A DNA stretch of 64,000 nt from Candidatus Eiseniibacteriota bacterium (GTDB lineage Bacteria; Eisenbacteria; RBG-16-71-46; CAIMUX01), in NCBI GenBank assembly GCA_016712505.1, contig JADJQY010000008.1:1-64000 (forward strand), given 5' to 3'. The position numbers and the translations under genes are program-made. The notes beneath the pieces were generated by a model, which was given only the letters and a program-made list of their open reading frames with translations, was not told the origin of the DNA and made no database searches. Below, in pieces: positions 36,356-45,677 of the stretch. The number at the start of each line of letters is the position of its first letter. The first letter of the stretch is position 1.

Positions 36356-38689
36356 TTAGGCCACGGCCGCTTCGAAGAAACTCGGATCGATCGAGCGGAT
36401 CACTCCGGGGACGTCGATCAAGTCGGTCACCCGTCCGTGGACAACCGCGCTGCCCAGGAGGCCGGGGCGGCTCGATCGGCGTTGCATGGTGATCGACTCC
36501 TCGACGATGTCGACGATCCGTTCAACGACCAGACCGACGCTGCGACCGTTCTCCGTGTAGACCACGACCTGCATCGGTTCGCTGGTGGAGGCGCTGGCGT
36601 CACCGAACCAGTTCCCTAGCCGAATGAGTGGGAGAATCTGCCCTCGGTACTGGACCACGTCCTGCCGGTCGGCCTGCTCCACGATCGAACTGGAGAACTC
36701 CTCGAGGCGCGCGACGAGGTCGAGCGGGATCGCCATGCGGCCCTGCTCTCCCACGGAGAAGAGCAACAGCGTCTGTTTGGTCTCGCCGCGCCCCTCGCCT
36801 TCCTTCTTCTCCTCGCCGAGCGACCGATCGCGGAGCTCGGAGACGACATTGGAGCGCTGCGCGATCCCGAGCACGTCGAGAATCAGGGCGACCTTGCCGT
36901 CGCCCATGATGGTCGCACCGGCGAAGACCGCGAGCCCCTTCAGTTGCTTGGCCAGCGGCTTGACCACGATCTCCTCGGTGTCGTTGATTTCGTCGACCAC
37001 CAGGCCGAACTGCCGATCATCCGCCTGGAGGACGACGATGTTGATCGCGTCGTCGGCGGTTGCGCCGTGGTTGGTGATCTGGAGCTGCTTGTTCAGATGG
37101 ACCAGCGGAAGGAGATGTCCACGGAGTCGATAGACCGGGGCCCCTTGGATCCGCTCGATGCCCTTTCGCGCCTGCTCCCCTTCCAGACGGACGAGCTCGA
37201 GCAGGCTCACCTGCGGGATGGCGAAGCGGTCACCGCCGGTGGTAACCACCAACGCGGGGATGATCGCCAGGGTGAGGGGGATCTTGATCTTCAGGGTGGT
37301 GCCGTGGCCGGGGCGGCTCTGGATGTCGACCGTGCCACCGATCTTCTCGATGTTGGTCTTGACCACATCCATGCCGACCCCGCGGCCGGACACATTGGTT
37401 ACCTTCTCTGCGGTGGAGAATCCCGGGAGGAAGATCAGGTTCACCAGCTCGCGTTCGTTCATGCGAGCCGCCTGCTCCGGGGTGATCAGTCCACGCTGGA
37501 GCGCCTTGGCCTTGATCTTTTCGCCATCGAGGCCGCGACCGTCGTCGGAGATCTCGATGTTGACCTGGCCGCCCTCGTGGTATGCGCGGAGGTAGAGGCA
37601 GCCTTCCTCCGGCTTTCCCGCCGCGATCCGCTGCGCCGGTTCCTCGATGCCATGGTCGGCGGAGTTCCGCACGATGTGGGTCAAGGGGTCCTTGATCGAC
37701 TCGATGATGGTCTTGTCGAGTTCTGTCTCCCGTCCTTCCATTTCGATGCGGATCTTCTTGCCGCAGGCTGTGGCCAGGTCGCGGACCACGCGCGGAAACT
37801 TCGACCAGATGTTCCCGATCGGCTGCATACGGGTCTTCATCACCCCCTCCTGCAGCTCGGTCGTGATCAGGTTCAGCCGTTGGGTGGTGGCGAGGAAGCT
37901 CGAGTCCTCCGCCGTGGAGGACCATTGGAGGATCTGGTTGCGGGCCAGCACCAGCTCGCCGACCAGGTTCATGAGCTTGTCCAGCAGGCTGACGTCGACC
38001 CGGATGTTGCTCTCGGAGATTCCGCCGCGGTGGGTGCCCTGGTCTCCGGCCGCTCCTGGAGTGTCGAACTGGAGGTGATCCCCTTCCGCCATCGACGCAG
38101 ACGCGGGCGAGGCTGGTAGCGCGGTGACCTCCGGTTGCGTCTCCGCGGAGGGGGATGTGACACCGGGATTCGCCTGGGCGGACTCCGCGGCGGCTAGCTC
38201 GGCCTGAGTCTCGGCGAAGAGGGCGGCCGCCTCGTCGTTGCCCTGATCCTTGCCGCCGGCCTGCGCAGGCTGCGCCGGGGTTGCGTTAGCCGCGCCGTCG
38301 CCGTTGGCCTCCTGCAGCGCGGTGAGGCCGGCGATCAAAGCGCTGTACTCGCCGTCTCCTTCCTGTCCGGCGCTCTCGATGTTGGCGAGAATGGCCCGCA
38401 CCGCATCGACCATGGCCAGCAACCCGCTGGCGATCGGAGGGGTCAGGGTCAGGACGCCGTCGCGCAAGCGGGAGAGCAGGTTCTCTCCCACATGTGTGAC
38501 CGCCTCGAGCTTGCTGAACCCGAGGAATCCCGAGGTTCCCTTGATCGTGTGGATGGTGCGGAAGATGCTGGCCAAGGTAGCGCGTTCCGATGGATCGCGC
38601 TCGAGCGACACCAGGCTGCGGTCGAGCTGATCCAGGTTCTCGTAGCTCTCGACGAGAAACTCGTTGACGATGTCGGACAGGTCGCTCAT
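36356..38689 (-). CDS. cheA: Chemotaxis histidine kinase CheA with two C-terminal CheW-like domains
   Basis: The central kinase of the cluster, 777 residues. The HPt domain carries phospho-acceptor H47 (IFRTIHTIKGTSGF). It is followed by an Ala/Pro/Gln-rich linker (about 125-215), the dimerisation helices, and an ATPase domain with N box (HIVRNSADHGIE), G1 (DDGRGLDGEKI) and G2 (GRGVGMDVVKTNIEKIGG). A CheW-like P5 domain follows, then a second CheW-like domain (from about 645: QTLLLFSVGEQGRMAIPLDLVARLEE). No recognisable P2 response-regulator-binding domain is seen in the linker. It is the first gene of the minus-strand operon. Its stop overlaps the cheW ribosome site. Confidence 0.95.
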   Translation of the reverse strand: MSDLSDIVNEFLVESYENLDQLDRSLVSLERDPSERATLASIFRTIHTIKGTSGFLGFSKLEAVTHVGENLLSRLRDGVLTLTPPIASGLLAMVDAVRAILANIESAGQEGDGEYSALIAGLTALQEANGDGAANATPAQPAQAGGKDQGNDEAAALFAETQAELAAAESAQANPGVTSPSAETQPEVTALPASPASASMAEGDHLQFDTPGAAGDQGTHRGGISESNIRVDVSLLDKLMNLVGELVLARNQILQWSSTAEDSSFLATTQRLNLITTELQEGVMKTRMQPIGNIWSKFPRVVRDLATACGKKIRIEMEGRETELDKTIIESIKDPLTHIVRNSADHGIEEPAQRIAAGKPEEGCLYLRAYHEGGQVNIEISDDGRGLDGEKIKAKALQRGLITPEQAARMNERELVNLIFLPGFSTAEKVTNVSGRGVGMDVVKTNIEKIGGTVDIQSRPGHGTTLKIKIPLTLAIIPALVVTTGGDRFAIPQVSLLELVRLEGEQARKGIERIQGAPVYRLRGHLLPLVHLNKQLQITNHGATADDAINIVVLQADDRQFGLVVDEINDTEEIVVKPLAKQLKGLAVFAGATIMGDGKVALILDVLGIAQRSNVVSELRDRSLGEEKKEGEGRGETKQTLLLFSVGEQGRMAIPLDLVARLEEFSSSIVEQADRQDVVQYRGQILPLIRLGNWFGDASASTSEPMQVVVYTENGRSVGLVVERIVDIVEESITMQRRSSRPGLLGSAVVHGRVTDLIDVPGVIRSIDPSFFEAAVA

Positions 38690-38943
38690 GTCGCTCCCTT
38701 CTCACGGCCGCGCGCAGCGGTGAGGGGTCTCACCGGCCAGGCGCTTCGACGGATTCGAACCTCCGCGTCGCTCGGCAGAGGAGGAAGAACTGCGACGCGG
38801 CCCTGAACTCGAATGCGCTCCGCCCTCCGCTGACCCGGGCGGTCAAGAGGACGCGGTCGGCTATGGTATCGAGTGGTTGAGCGGGGAGCTTTAGGAGACG
38901 AACAGGAGTTGAACTACCGCAGCGAAGACTAGCCCAGTGAAAA

Positions 38944-39789
38944 CTAGCGCAGCGAACGTGTCCGCGGAGCGGGCCGGTTCGCGGCGCGAGTCGAGCGCGA
39001 CGGCGTATCGAGTGAGATCCGCTCGCCCGGGGCTTCTCGATACTGATAGCGCAGTCTTCGCTGCCCCATCCAGCGGACCGCGAGGCAGTCGACCAGGCCG
39101 CGCAGCGCGCGGTTCGCGATGCCGTACTTCGACTTCCCATGGAGTCGGGGGCGATGGTGGACGGTCAGTTCGATCACGCGTGCCCCTTCCTGTCGAAGCA
39201 GGGTGGGCAGAAAACGATGCATGCCGACGTACATCTTGATTCGCCGGAGGTACGCGGCGCGGAACAGTTTGAGCGAGCAGCCGGTGTCGGTGATGTGATC
39301 CCCGGTGATCGCATTTCGTACCGCGTTTCCGATCTGTGAGGAGATGCGGCGGATCCACGAGTCGCTTCGCTGCTTACGCACGCCGACCACCGCATCGGCG
39401 TGTTCCAGCTCGGCAAGAAATGCCCCGAGATCGCTCGGATCATTTTGCAGGTCCGCGTCCATGGTGGCGACGAGGGGGGACCAGGCTGCGCGGAAGCCGG
39501 CCTCGAGGGCCGCGGACTGTCCGGCGTTGCGCTTGAAGTGGATGACCCGAAAGCGCGGGTTGGCCAGCGCGATCGCGTCAAGGCGCGAATCGCCGCCGTC
39601 GGTCGAGCCGTCGTCGACCAGGATTACCTCGAACCTCGGGGCGAAGCGGGGGATGATGCTGTTGAGTTCCTGGACAAGGGCATCCAGGTTCGCGACCTCG
39701 TTGTAGACCGGGATCACGATCGAGAGCTCAGGAGCCTCCTCCCCCGGCCCCGACGGGCGAGACGAGCGGTCTGCGTCCGCCCACGGCAC
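38944..39789 (-). CDS. Family 2 glycosyltransferase, polyprenyl-phosphate sugar-transferase type
   Basis: A GT2 enzyme of the DPM/DPG-synthase-like group. It has an A-type fold (LSIVIPVYNEVANLDALVQEL), EVILVDDGSTDG, the DXD region TMDADLQNDP, and the acceptor-side motif HHRPRLHGKSKYG. It starts at GTG 39789, four bases after the PrpD-family stop. The visible frame ends in an Arg-rich tail at 38944. One additional base at CCCCGGG (plus-strand 39026-39032) would instead continue in a frame ending at 38891 with a hydrophobic membrane helix (TFAALVFTGLVFAAVVQLLFV), as many relatives carry. The true C-terminus is therefore uncertain. Confidence 0.82.
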   Translation of the reverse strand: MPWADADRSSRPSGPGEEAPELSIVIPVYNEVANLDALVQELNSIIPRFAPRFEVILVDDGSTDGGDSRLDAIALANPRFRVIHFKRNAGQSAALEAGFRAAWSPLVATMDADLQNDPSDLGAFLAELEHADAVVGVRKQRSDSWIRRISSQIGNAVRNAITGDHITDTGCSLKLFRAAYLRRIKMYVGMHRFLPTLLRQEGARVIELTVHHRPRLHGKSKYGIANRALRGLVDCLAVRWMGQRRLRYQYREAPGERISLDTPSRSTRAANRPAPRTRSLR

Positions 39790-39793
39790 GGGG

Positions 39794-41170
39794 CTACCGA
39801 TCCGCCACGCAGAGAGCGATCAGGTCGCCTGCCCGTTCGAACTGCTCCAGCTTCCAGATCGCATCCTTGATCTGTCCCCTCCGTCCGTTGCTGAACGAAC
39901 GTGACGAGAGTGCGTCGAACTTGATCTGAAGCTCCTCCGGGGTCATGGGGTCGCGCGGGTCTCCCTTCGGTACGTCGATCCGACGCTCCACCACGCTGCC
40001 GTCGGTGAGCTCAATCGCGACCTTGCAGGCCTGGAGCTTGGGGAAGAGCGCCTCGAACTCCTGGTTGGCGATCACCTTGATCTTGGGGAGTTGCGCGCGA
40101 AGGCGCGGCTCCATGATCTTCTCTTCCTGGAACTGCTCGGGCGTCACCTTGTGATCGACCAGCGCGGCGGCGATGCAGTAGGGGAGCGAGTGATCGGCCG
40201 CCTCTTTGGTTCGCGGATCGTATTTGGCTGGATCGGAGAGGATATCGGCCGCGCGCGCGATGGTCTCGATCCGTACCTCCTTCACCGACTCGGCAGCGAT
40301 CTTGTGCTCCCGCAGCAGATAGAGTGTGGCGGTGATCGGCGTGTGGGTCAGCGCCTCGGTTGGATACGACTTCATCCCGCAGTCCTTGATCCGGAAGGTG
40401 CTTCCCAGCCCACCGACCAGGATCTCGGCGTTCCACTCCGGCCCGAGGCAGTGGAACATCCCCTCCTTGCCATCCAGGACGTTCTCCGGTCCGGTGTAGC
40501 CCAGTTGGGCCAGGAGCGCTGACTCCACGCCAGCACGAGTCGCCATCGGATCGACCGTGTTCTTCATCATGGTGAGCTTGCCGGCCACCGCCGCGCCGAG
40601 GGTGAAGTGGCGCGAGGCCGAGATGCCGATCGCGTGCTGGAGCTGATCCGGGGTGAGATCGAGAAGCCGCCCCGCGACCAAGGGCGAAGCATAGGCGGTG
40701 AGCGTCGCATGGTGCCAGCCGCGTTCCCGGATGCCCGGGAAGGCGAACTCGCAGAGCCGCATCTCGATCTCGTAGGCCAGCACGATCCCCAGGATCAGGT
40801 CCTGACCGGTGAGCCCCTTCAGCTCCGCGATCGAGGTCGCGGCCGGGATGATGTCGCTCGGGTGCGAGGGATCTTGCTTCCAGTAGATATCGTTGTAGTC
40901 CATCGCCCGGATCATGAGCGCGTTCAGGAAAGAGGATTCAACCGGGTCGGTTTTCCAGCCCTCCACCCAGACGGTGCAGGCCGGCTTTCCTCCCTTCTCC
41001 TTCAAGTAGGAGGCCGCGATCGCGGTGTCGTGCACATGAGCGCCGCCAAAGGCACAGCCGAGGGAGTCATAGAGGAAGCGCTTCGCACCGTCGATCGCGT
41101 CGGGGGTCAGGTGCTCGTACTTCAGGCTCGCGGTCCATTCGGCGAGCGTGCGGGGCAAGAACGTGGCCAT
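39794..41170 (-). CDS. MmgE/PrpD-family protein
   Basis: A 458-residue member of the family that includes 2-methylcitrate dehydratase and cis-aconitate decarboxylase. Family features are LYDSLGCAFGG near residue 33, the FLNALMIRAMDYNDIY and PSHPSDIIPAATSIAELKG segments, the GWHHATLTAYASPLVAGRLL helix and KSYPTEALTHTPITA. The classic prpB/prpC partners are absent, so methylcitrate metabolism cannot be assumed. ATG 41170 is preceded by GGAAGGAG. It appears co-transcribed with the GT2 gene (4-base gap), with no obvious functional link. Confidence 0.85.
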   Translation of the reverse strand: MATFLPRTLAEWTASLKYEHLTPDAIDGAKRFLYDSLGCAFGGAHVHDTAIAASYLKEKGGKPACTVWVEGWKTDPVESSFLNALMIRAMDYNDIYWKQDPSHPSDIIPAATSIAELKGLTGQDLILGIVLAYEIEMRLCEFAFPGIRERGWHHATLTAYASPLVAGRLLDLTPDQLQHAIGISASRHFTLGAAVAGKLTMMKNTVDPMATRAGVESALLAQLGYTGPENVLDGKEGMFHCLGPEWNAEILVGGLGSTFRIKDCGMKSYPTEALTHTPITATLYLLREHKIAAESVKEVRIETIARAADILSDPAKYDPRTKEAADHSLPYCIAAALVDHKVTPEQFQEEKIMEPRLRAQLPKIKVIANQEFEALFPKLQACKVAIELTDGSVVERRIDVPKGDPRDPMTPEELQIKFDALSSRSFSNGRRGQIKDAIWKLEQFERAGDLIALCVADR

Positions 41171-41271
41171 GGCACTCCTTCCGGCGGACCGCGGGATGCG
41201 GCGCGCTCATTGGGTTCGGTTGCGCGCCAGAATATCCGGAGGCCGGGGCCAGGAAAAGAGTCTGGCGAACC

Positions 41272-43513
41272 TCAGCGGAGGAGAATGATCGGGTGCATTC
41301 GGACCGCTTCGAGGTTTCCCGACCGTGAATAGTAGATTCCGGCCGGCGCTGGCCGACCCGAACCGCTCCGGCCGTCCCACTCCACCATCCCATCGGCCGA
41401 GGCTCGGAGGCGAATGACCTCGCGCCCGCGCACGTCGAAGAGCGTCGTTTCCTCCTGGGAGAACGGGAGGCTCCAGCGGATCCGGTCTCCGGCACGCGCC
41501 GGATTCGGGAACGGGAGGGTTCCGGTCAGGCTCGAGGGGAGCGGGACCGCCGCAGTCGCGTCGCACTGGGCCGAGGTCAGGAGGAGCCCGGCGCCCGCGT
41601 CGGCCAAACGGACGAGATCCCCCTCGACCGCGAGTCCGAGGCCCCGGACCGGCAGGAAGAGGCGCTGAACGAGCGTTGGCTGCGCGGGAACGGCCGGATT
41701 CAGGACGAACAGGGTCCCTGCCTCCACCTCGACCTCGCTCTGGCCGATCATGTAGACCCACTCGTCCTGTACGGCGACGTCGATCAATTCGGCGAACAGG
41801 CTCCACTCGCCGAGGAGGCTCGGCAGGGTCGGGGTGGAGAGGTCGACGATCGCCAGGCCACCGTGACCCGCGCCAATCTCGCCCAGGGCGACATACGCCC
41901 TCCCTCCGGCCAGCGCGACTGCGTGCGGGGGGAGGGACAACGGGAGCGAGCCGATCTCGACTGGAGAGGCTGGATTGGAGATGTCGGCGACTGCCAGGCG
42001 TCCTGTGCCCCCTGAGCTCCTCGACCGTAACCGCGAGACTGGCGCTGATCGCGACGTCGTTCGTGGCGCCGACCGGCGGTAACGCTCCCAGCTCGATCGG
42101 CGACTGCGGGTCCTGAGGATCGACCACGAGAAGGCCCGCCGCGCTGGCCGCGACGTAGAGCAAGCCGCCGCTCGTCCGCACGCGTCGCGCGAAGCCGCTG
42201 GTGGGGACCGTGCCGAGGGAGAGCGGCAGTCCCGGGAGGCTCACGTCGACGACTGCCACCCCGCCGGTGCCATCGGCCACGTAGGCACGGTCGCCCGCCA
42301 GGGCGACATGGGATGCGGTGCCGGGGGTGTCCAGCGCGCCGACCTCGACCGGCGCGTCAGGGACGGTGGAGTCGATGATCCGGAGTCCATCGCTGCCGTC
42401 AGCAACATAGTTGAGGGACCCGACCGATGCGACGCCGGTCGCCGTCCCCGGGGTGTCGAGCAGCCCCTCGATCGATGGGGTTAGTGGCGAGGAGACATCG
42501 ATCACCTGAACCAGCGGCCCGGCCATGAGGTAGGCAAACGGAGCGCGCACCGCCAGGCGGAACGGGCTATAGAGGTTGTTGTCTTCCTCGAGTCGACCGA
42601 GCAGGGTGGGCGCCGTCGGGTTCGAAAGATCCCAGGTCGCGATGGTGGCGACCTCGTAGGTCGTCAGGTAGGCGACGTCGCCTTCGATCACGATCGCCTC
42701 GGGCGGGATGTAGTCGGCGTAGGCCGTGCCGGCCAGTTTCACCGGGGACGACGGGGTGCTGATGTCGACGATCGGGAGAGTATCGCTCTCGTCGAAGGCA
42801 TAGAGATAGTCGCCGCTCAGCGCGAAGTCGGAGGCTCCTCCCAGGCAGAAATCGGGCAGGGTTGCCACCGAGAGCGGACTGGTCGGCACCGACATGTCGA
42901 CCACCTCGAGCCGCGACGGCTCGCCCTGCGCCACCTCGTAGTCGATGTAGGCGAACTGTCCCCGAACGCGGACCTTCCCAGGGGAGGCGAGCGGGATGTT
43001 CGCGCGCTCGACCGGGAGCGCCGGGAAGCCCACGTCGATGACCCTGACGCCGAACTCTGCCGTGGCGAAGTAGGCCAGGCCGGAGGCAACGGTGAGGTCG
43101 CGGCGCGTTCCGCTCGCACCAAAGGTCCCGAGAACACTCGCGGCCCCGGCCGCGTTCACCTTGACGATCCGGAGCCCCACGCCGTCGGCGACGTAGACCA
43201 GTCCGTTGACCGCCTCGACCTGCGTGATCGGGGTTCCGGTGTCCAGGCTCGAGAGGAGCGTCGGAGCATAGGGATCCGAGACGTCGACCACGGCCAGTCC
43301 GAGTTCCTCATTCGCGAGATATAGGCGGGTTCCCATCAGGGCGATGTCGAGGTTGTTACCGTTGAGGTCGAGCTGCGCCACGACCTGCATGTACTCGTCG
43401 GCGGAGATGCACTCTGCCCGGCTGCTGCCGACGGCGGTTCCGCCGAGGAGCGTGGCCGAGAGCGAGATCGTGGAAAGTCCCATCCAGACCCGTAAGAGGC
43501 CGCGACGCAGCAT
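41272..43513 (-). CDS. Secreted LVIVD-repeat beta-propeller protein with FlgD/T9SS-like C-terminus (frameshifted)
   Basis: A surface or secreted protein with a signal peptide (WMGLSTISLSATLLGGTAVG) and about eleven repeats of the LVIVD type (YVADG..GLRIIDSTVPDAPVEVG, YVADG..GVAVVDVSLPG). It closes with an FPNPARAGDRIRWSLP segment and a FlgD/T9SS-like tail (GREVIRLRASADGMVEWDG, AGIYY). The frame breaks near 42010. Removing one base from the plus-strand CCCCC at 42008-42012 joins VEELRGTGRLAVADISNPASP and restores about 746 residues ending at 41272. ATG 43513 follows CAGGAGA. Repeats of this kind are assumed to be binding or structural; no catalytic motif is visible. Confidence 0.75.
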
Positions 43514-43634
43514 GATCAGTCTCCTGGTGTGTGCACCGACAAGGTTCGATGTCACTCAAGCGTAGCGAATCCGGTGGCCGTAGGCCATGCCGGAAGAATT
43601 GCGGAGAGACATATCCATCCCGGGAGAGCTGCGC

Positions 43635-45587
43635 TCAAGAAGTGAGGCGGCGCAGCTTCTCCCGGAGGACGTTCTCAAACCCTCCCAGTGCTACGAGTTC
43701 CTGGGCCACTTCGCGCAGGGGGAAGAACCGATACTCCTTGTCTTCCAAGCGGATGGACGACCGGGCGAAGTCGACTTCGGCGGTCCAGTCGGTGCGGACG
43801 GTCGGGGGGCCCGAATGGGGGTACTGCGCCCGCAGATCGGTCACGAACTCCGGGCACTCGATGACGACGTAACCGTTGTTGAATGCGTTGCGCTTGTAGG
43901 TCTGGGAGTAGGAACCGGCAATGACCAGGGCAATTCCCCGGTACTTGAGCGCGGTCGCCGCCTGCTCGCGCGAAGATCCGGTGCCGAAGTTCCAGCCCCC
44001 CACGAGGATATCCCCCACCTGGGCCAGTTCCTGGAACTTGGGGTCGTAGTTCCGCATCGCCGCGGCGGCCATCTCGGCCGGAGAGAGGTCGTCCTTGTAA
44101 GTAAACTCCTTGCCGTAGATGCCGTCGGTATTGAGGTTGTCCTTGTCGCACCAGAGCAGGCGACCGCACACCCGGGCGGGGAAGCCCTCGCGAATCACGA
44201 CCGCGCTCTCGCGCACAGGGGTAGGCTCGGGAACGGTCAGTGTGCCAACGATTTCCGCCATCCGCGCGCCCCCGGGGGCGGCGATGTAGCCGGCGGCTGC
44301 GGACGCCGCCACCACCGCGGGGGAGGCAAGATAGGCCAGCGACTGAGCGGAACCCATGCGGCCCTTGAAGTTACGGTTTGTGGCGGAGATCGCGACCTCG
44401 CCGTCCGCGAGCACCCCGGTCCCCAGTCCGATGCAGGGGCCGCAGCCCGGAGGGAGGGCGATCGCACCCGCTTCGAGGAGTGTCTGCCAGTGACCCGCCG
44501 CCCTGGCGTCCGCTTCCACCGCCTTGGAGGCCGCGGCGACGAACAGCTGGACGCCGGCCGCGACGCGCTTCCCCTTCAGCACGGCAGCGGCCTCGGCGAT
44601 GTCCTCCTGACGGCCGTTGACGCAGCTCAAGAGGTAGGCCTTGTCGATCTTCACCCGCTTCGGCTCGATCTCGGCCAGCGAGGTGATCGTCTTGACCTCG
44701 TTCGGTCCCGCCACGTGCGGCGTGACCGTCCCCAGTTCGAGCATGAATTCCTTGGCGTAGTAGCAGCCCGGGTCTGGTTCCGGGGCCTCGGCCTCCGCTC
44801 GGGCAATCAACTCCGGGGTGAGGCGCGGGTTCGCGTCGCCCCTCGCCGCCATCATCGCTGCTCGATCGAGCAGATAGGCGCGGGTGGTCGCATCGAAGGG
44901 GATCAGCCCAACCAGAGCACCCCATTCCGTGGTCATATTCGCGATCGTCATGCGCTGGTCGATCGAGAGTGAGGCGAGTCCATCCCCTTCGAACTCGATG
45001 GCGTAGTTCAGCACCTCATCGTTTCGGAAGTAGCCGATCAGGGTGAGGATCACGTCCTTACCGGTGACCCCGGGCGCGAGACGCCCCAGGAGGCGGACCC
45101 GAACCACCTCCGGCACCTGCCACCAGGTCTCGCCGGTGGCCCAGATCGCGGCCGCGTCGGTCCGTACTACCGGGGTCCCCAGCGCCCCGAGGGCGCCGTA
45201 AAGGTTGGAGTGGGAGTCCGACCCAACCACGAAGCTCCCCGGCAACACGAACCCTTCTTCGACCATGATCTGATGACCGATCCCGGTCTTGGCCGGAAAG
45301 AAGGCCAGGCCGTGTTGCGTCGCGAACGCTTCGATCGCCGCGTACTTGGCCAGGTTCTCGGCCGAGTCGTTCTGCACGTCATGATCGATCGGGATCACCG
45401 GCTGCTTCGGATCGAAGATGCGGGTGCACCCCATCGACTTCCACTTTGGGATCACTGCGCCGGTGTTGTCGTGGGTCATGCAGTGGCTGGGGCGAACGCT
45501 GACGAAGTCGCCCGCGTGGACCTCGGCTCCCGTGGGGAGTCCGACGGCGAAACGCTGGGCGATCTTTTCGATCCGATTCTGAGCCAT
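43635..45587 (-). CDS. Homoaconitase (fungal Lys4-like, single chain)
   Basis: A 650-residue aconitase-superfamily enzyme with both the iron-sulfur core and the C-terminal swivel domain in one chain. The sequence is close to fungal homoaconitase: RPSHCMTHDNTGAVIPKWKS, IDHDVQNDSAENL, VGSDSHSNLYGALGALGTP, VRTDAAAIWATGETWWQVP and MTTEWGALVGLIPFD. The cluster cysteines are in LLSCVNGRQED and GCGPCIG; the swivel domain has GTGSSREQAATALKYRG. Homoaconitase converts homocitrate to homoisocitrate in the alpha-aminoadipate lysine pathway. No other pathway gene is adjacent, so aconitase or another hydro-lyase activity remains possible. ATG 45587 follows GGAGGA. Confidence 0.82.
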   Translation of the reverse strand: MAQNRIEKIAQRFAVGLPTGAEVHAGDFVSVRPSHCMTHDNTGAVIPKWKSMGCTRIFDPKQPVIPIDHDVQNDSAENLAKYAAIEAFATQHGLAFFPAKTGIGHQIMVEEGFVLPGSFVVGSDSHSNLYGALGALGTPVVRTDAAAIWATGETWWQVPEVVRVRLLGRLAPGVTGKDVILTLIGYFRNDEVLNYAIEFEGDGLASLSIDQRMTIANMTTEWGALVGLIPFDATTRAYLLDRAAMMAARGDANPRLTPELIARAEAEAPEPDPGCYYAKEFMLELGTVTPHVAGPNEVKTITSLAEIEPKRVKIDKAYLLSCVNGRQEDIAEAAAVLKGKRVAAGVQLFVAAASKAVEADARAAGHWQTLLEAGAIALPPGCGPCIGLGTGVLADGEVAISATNRNFKGRMGSAQSLAYLASPAVVAASAAAGYIAAPGGARMAEIVGTLTVPEPTPVRESAVVIREGFPARVCGRLLWCDKDNLNTDGIYGKEFTYKDDLSPAEMAAAAMRNYDPKFQELAQVGDILVGGWNFGTGSSREQAATALKYRGIALVIAGSYSQTYKRNAFNNGYVVIECPEFVTDLRAQYPHSGPPTVRTDWTAEVDFARSSIRLEDKEYRFFPLREVAQELVALGGFENVLREKLRRLTS

Positions 45588-45677
45588 GGTTCCTCCGACG
45601 GTATGCGACCGATCACTCTGGCCAACCGCGACGTCAGGCGTCAAGCCGCGACCCGACGGCGCGCACCCTCCGCGGCA

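Noticed and set aside
36944..38119. 391-residue open frame on the plus strand
   Set aside because: Antisense to cheA; no domain signal and shadow-like composition.
38750..38775. GATTCGAAC stretch resembling a tRNA T-arm
   Set aside because: The flanking bases do not form a T stem and no acceptor, D or anticodon arm can be found; it is coincidence.
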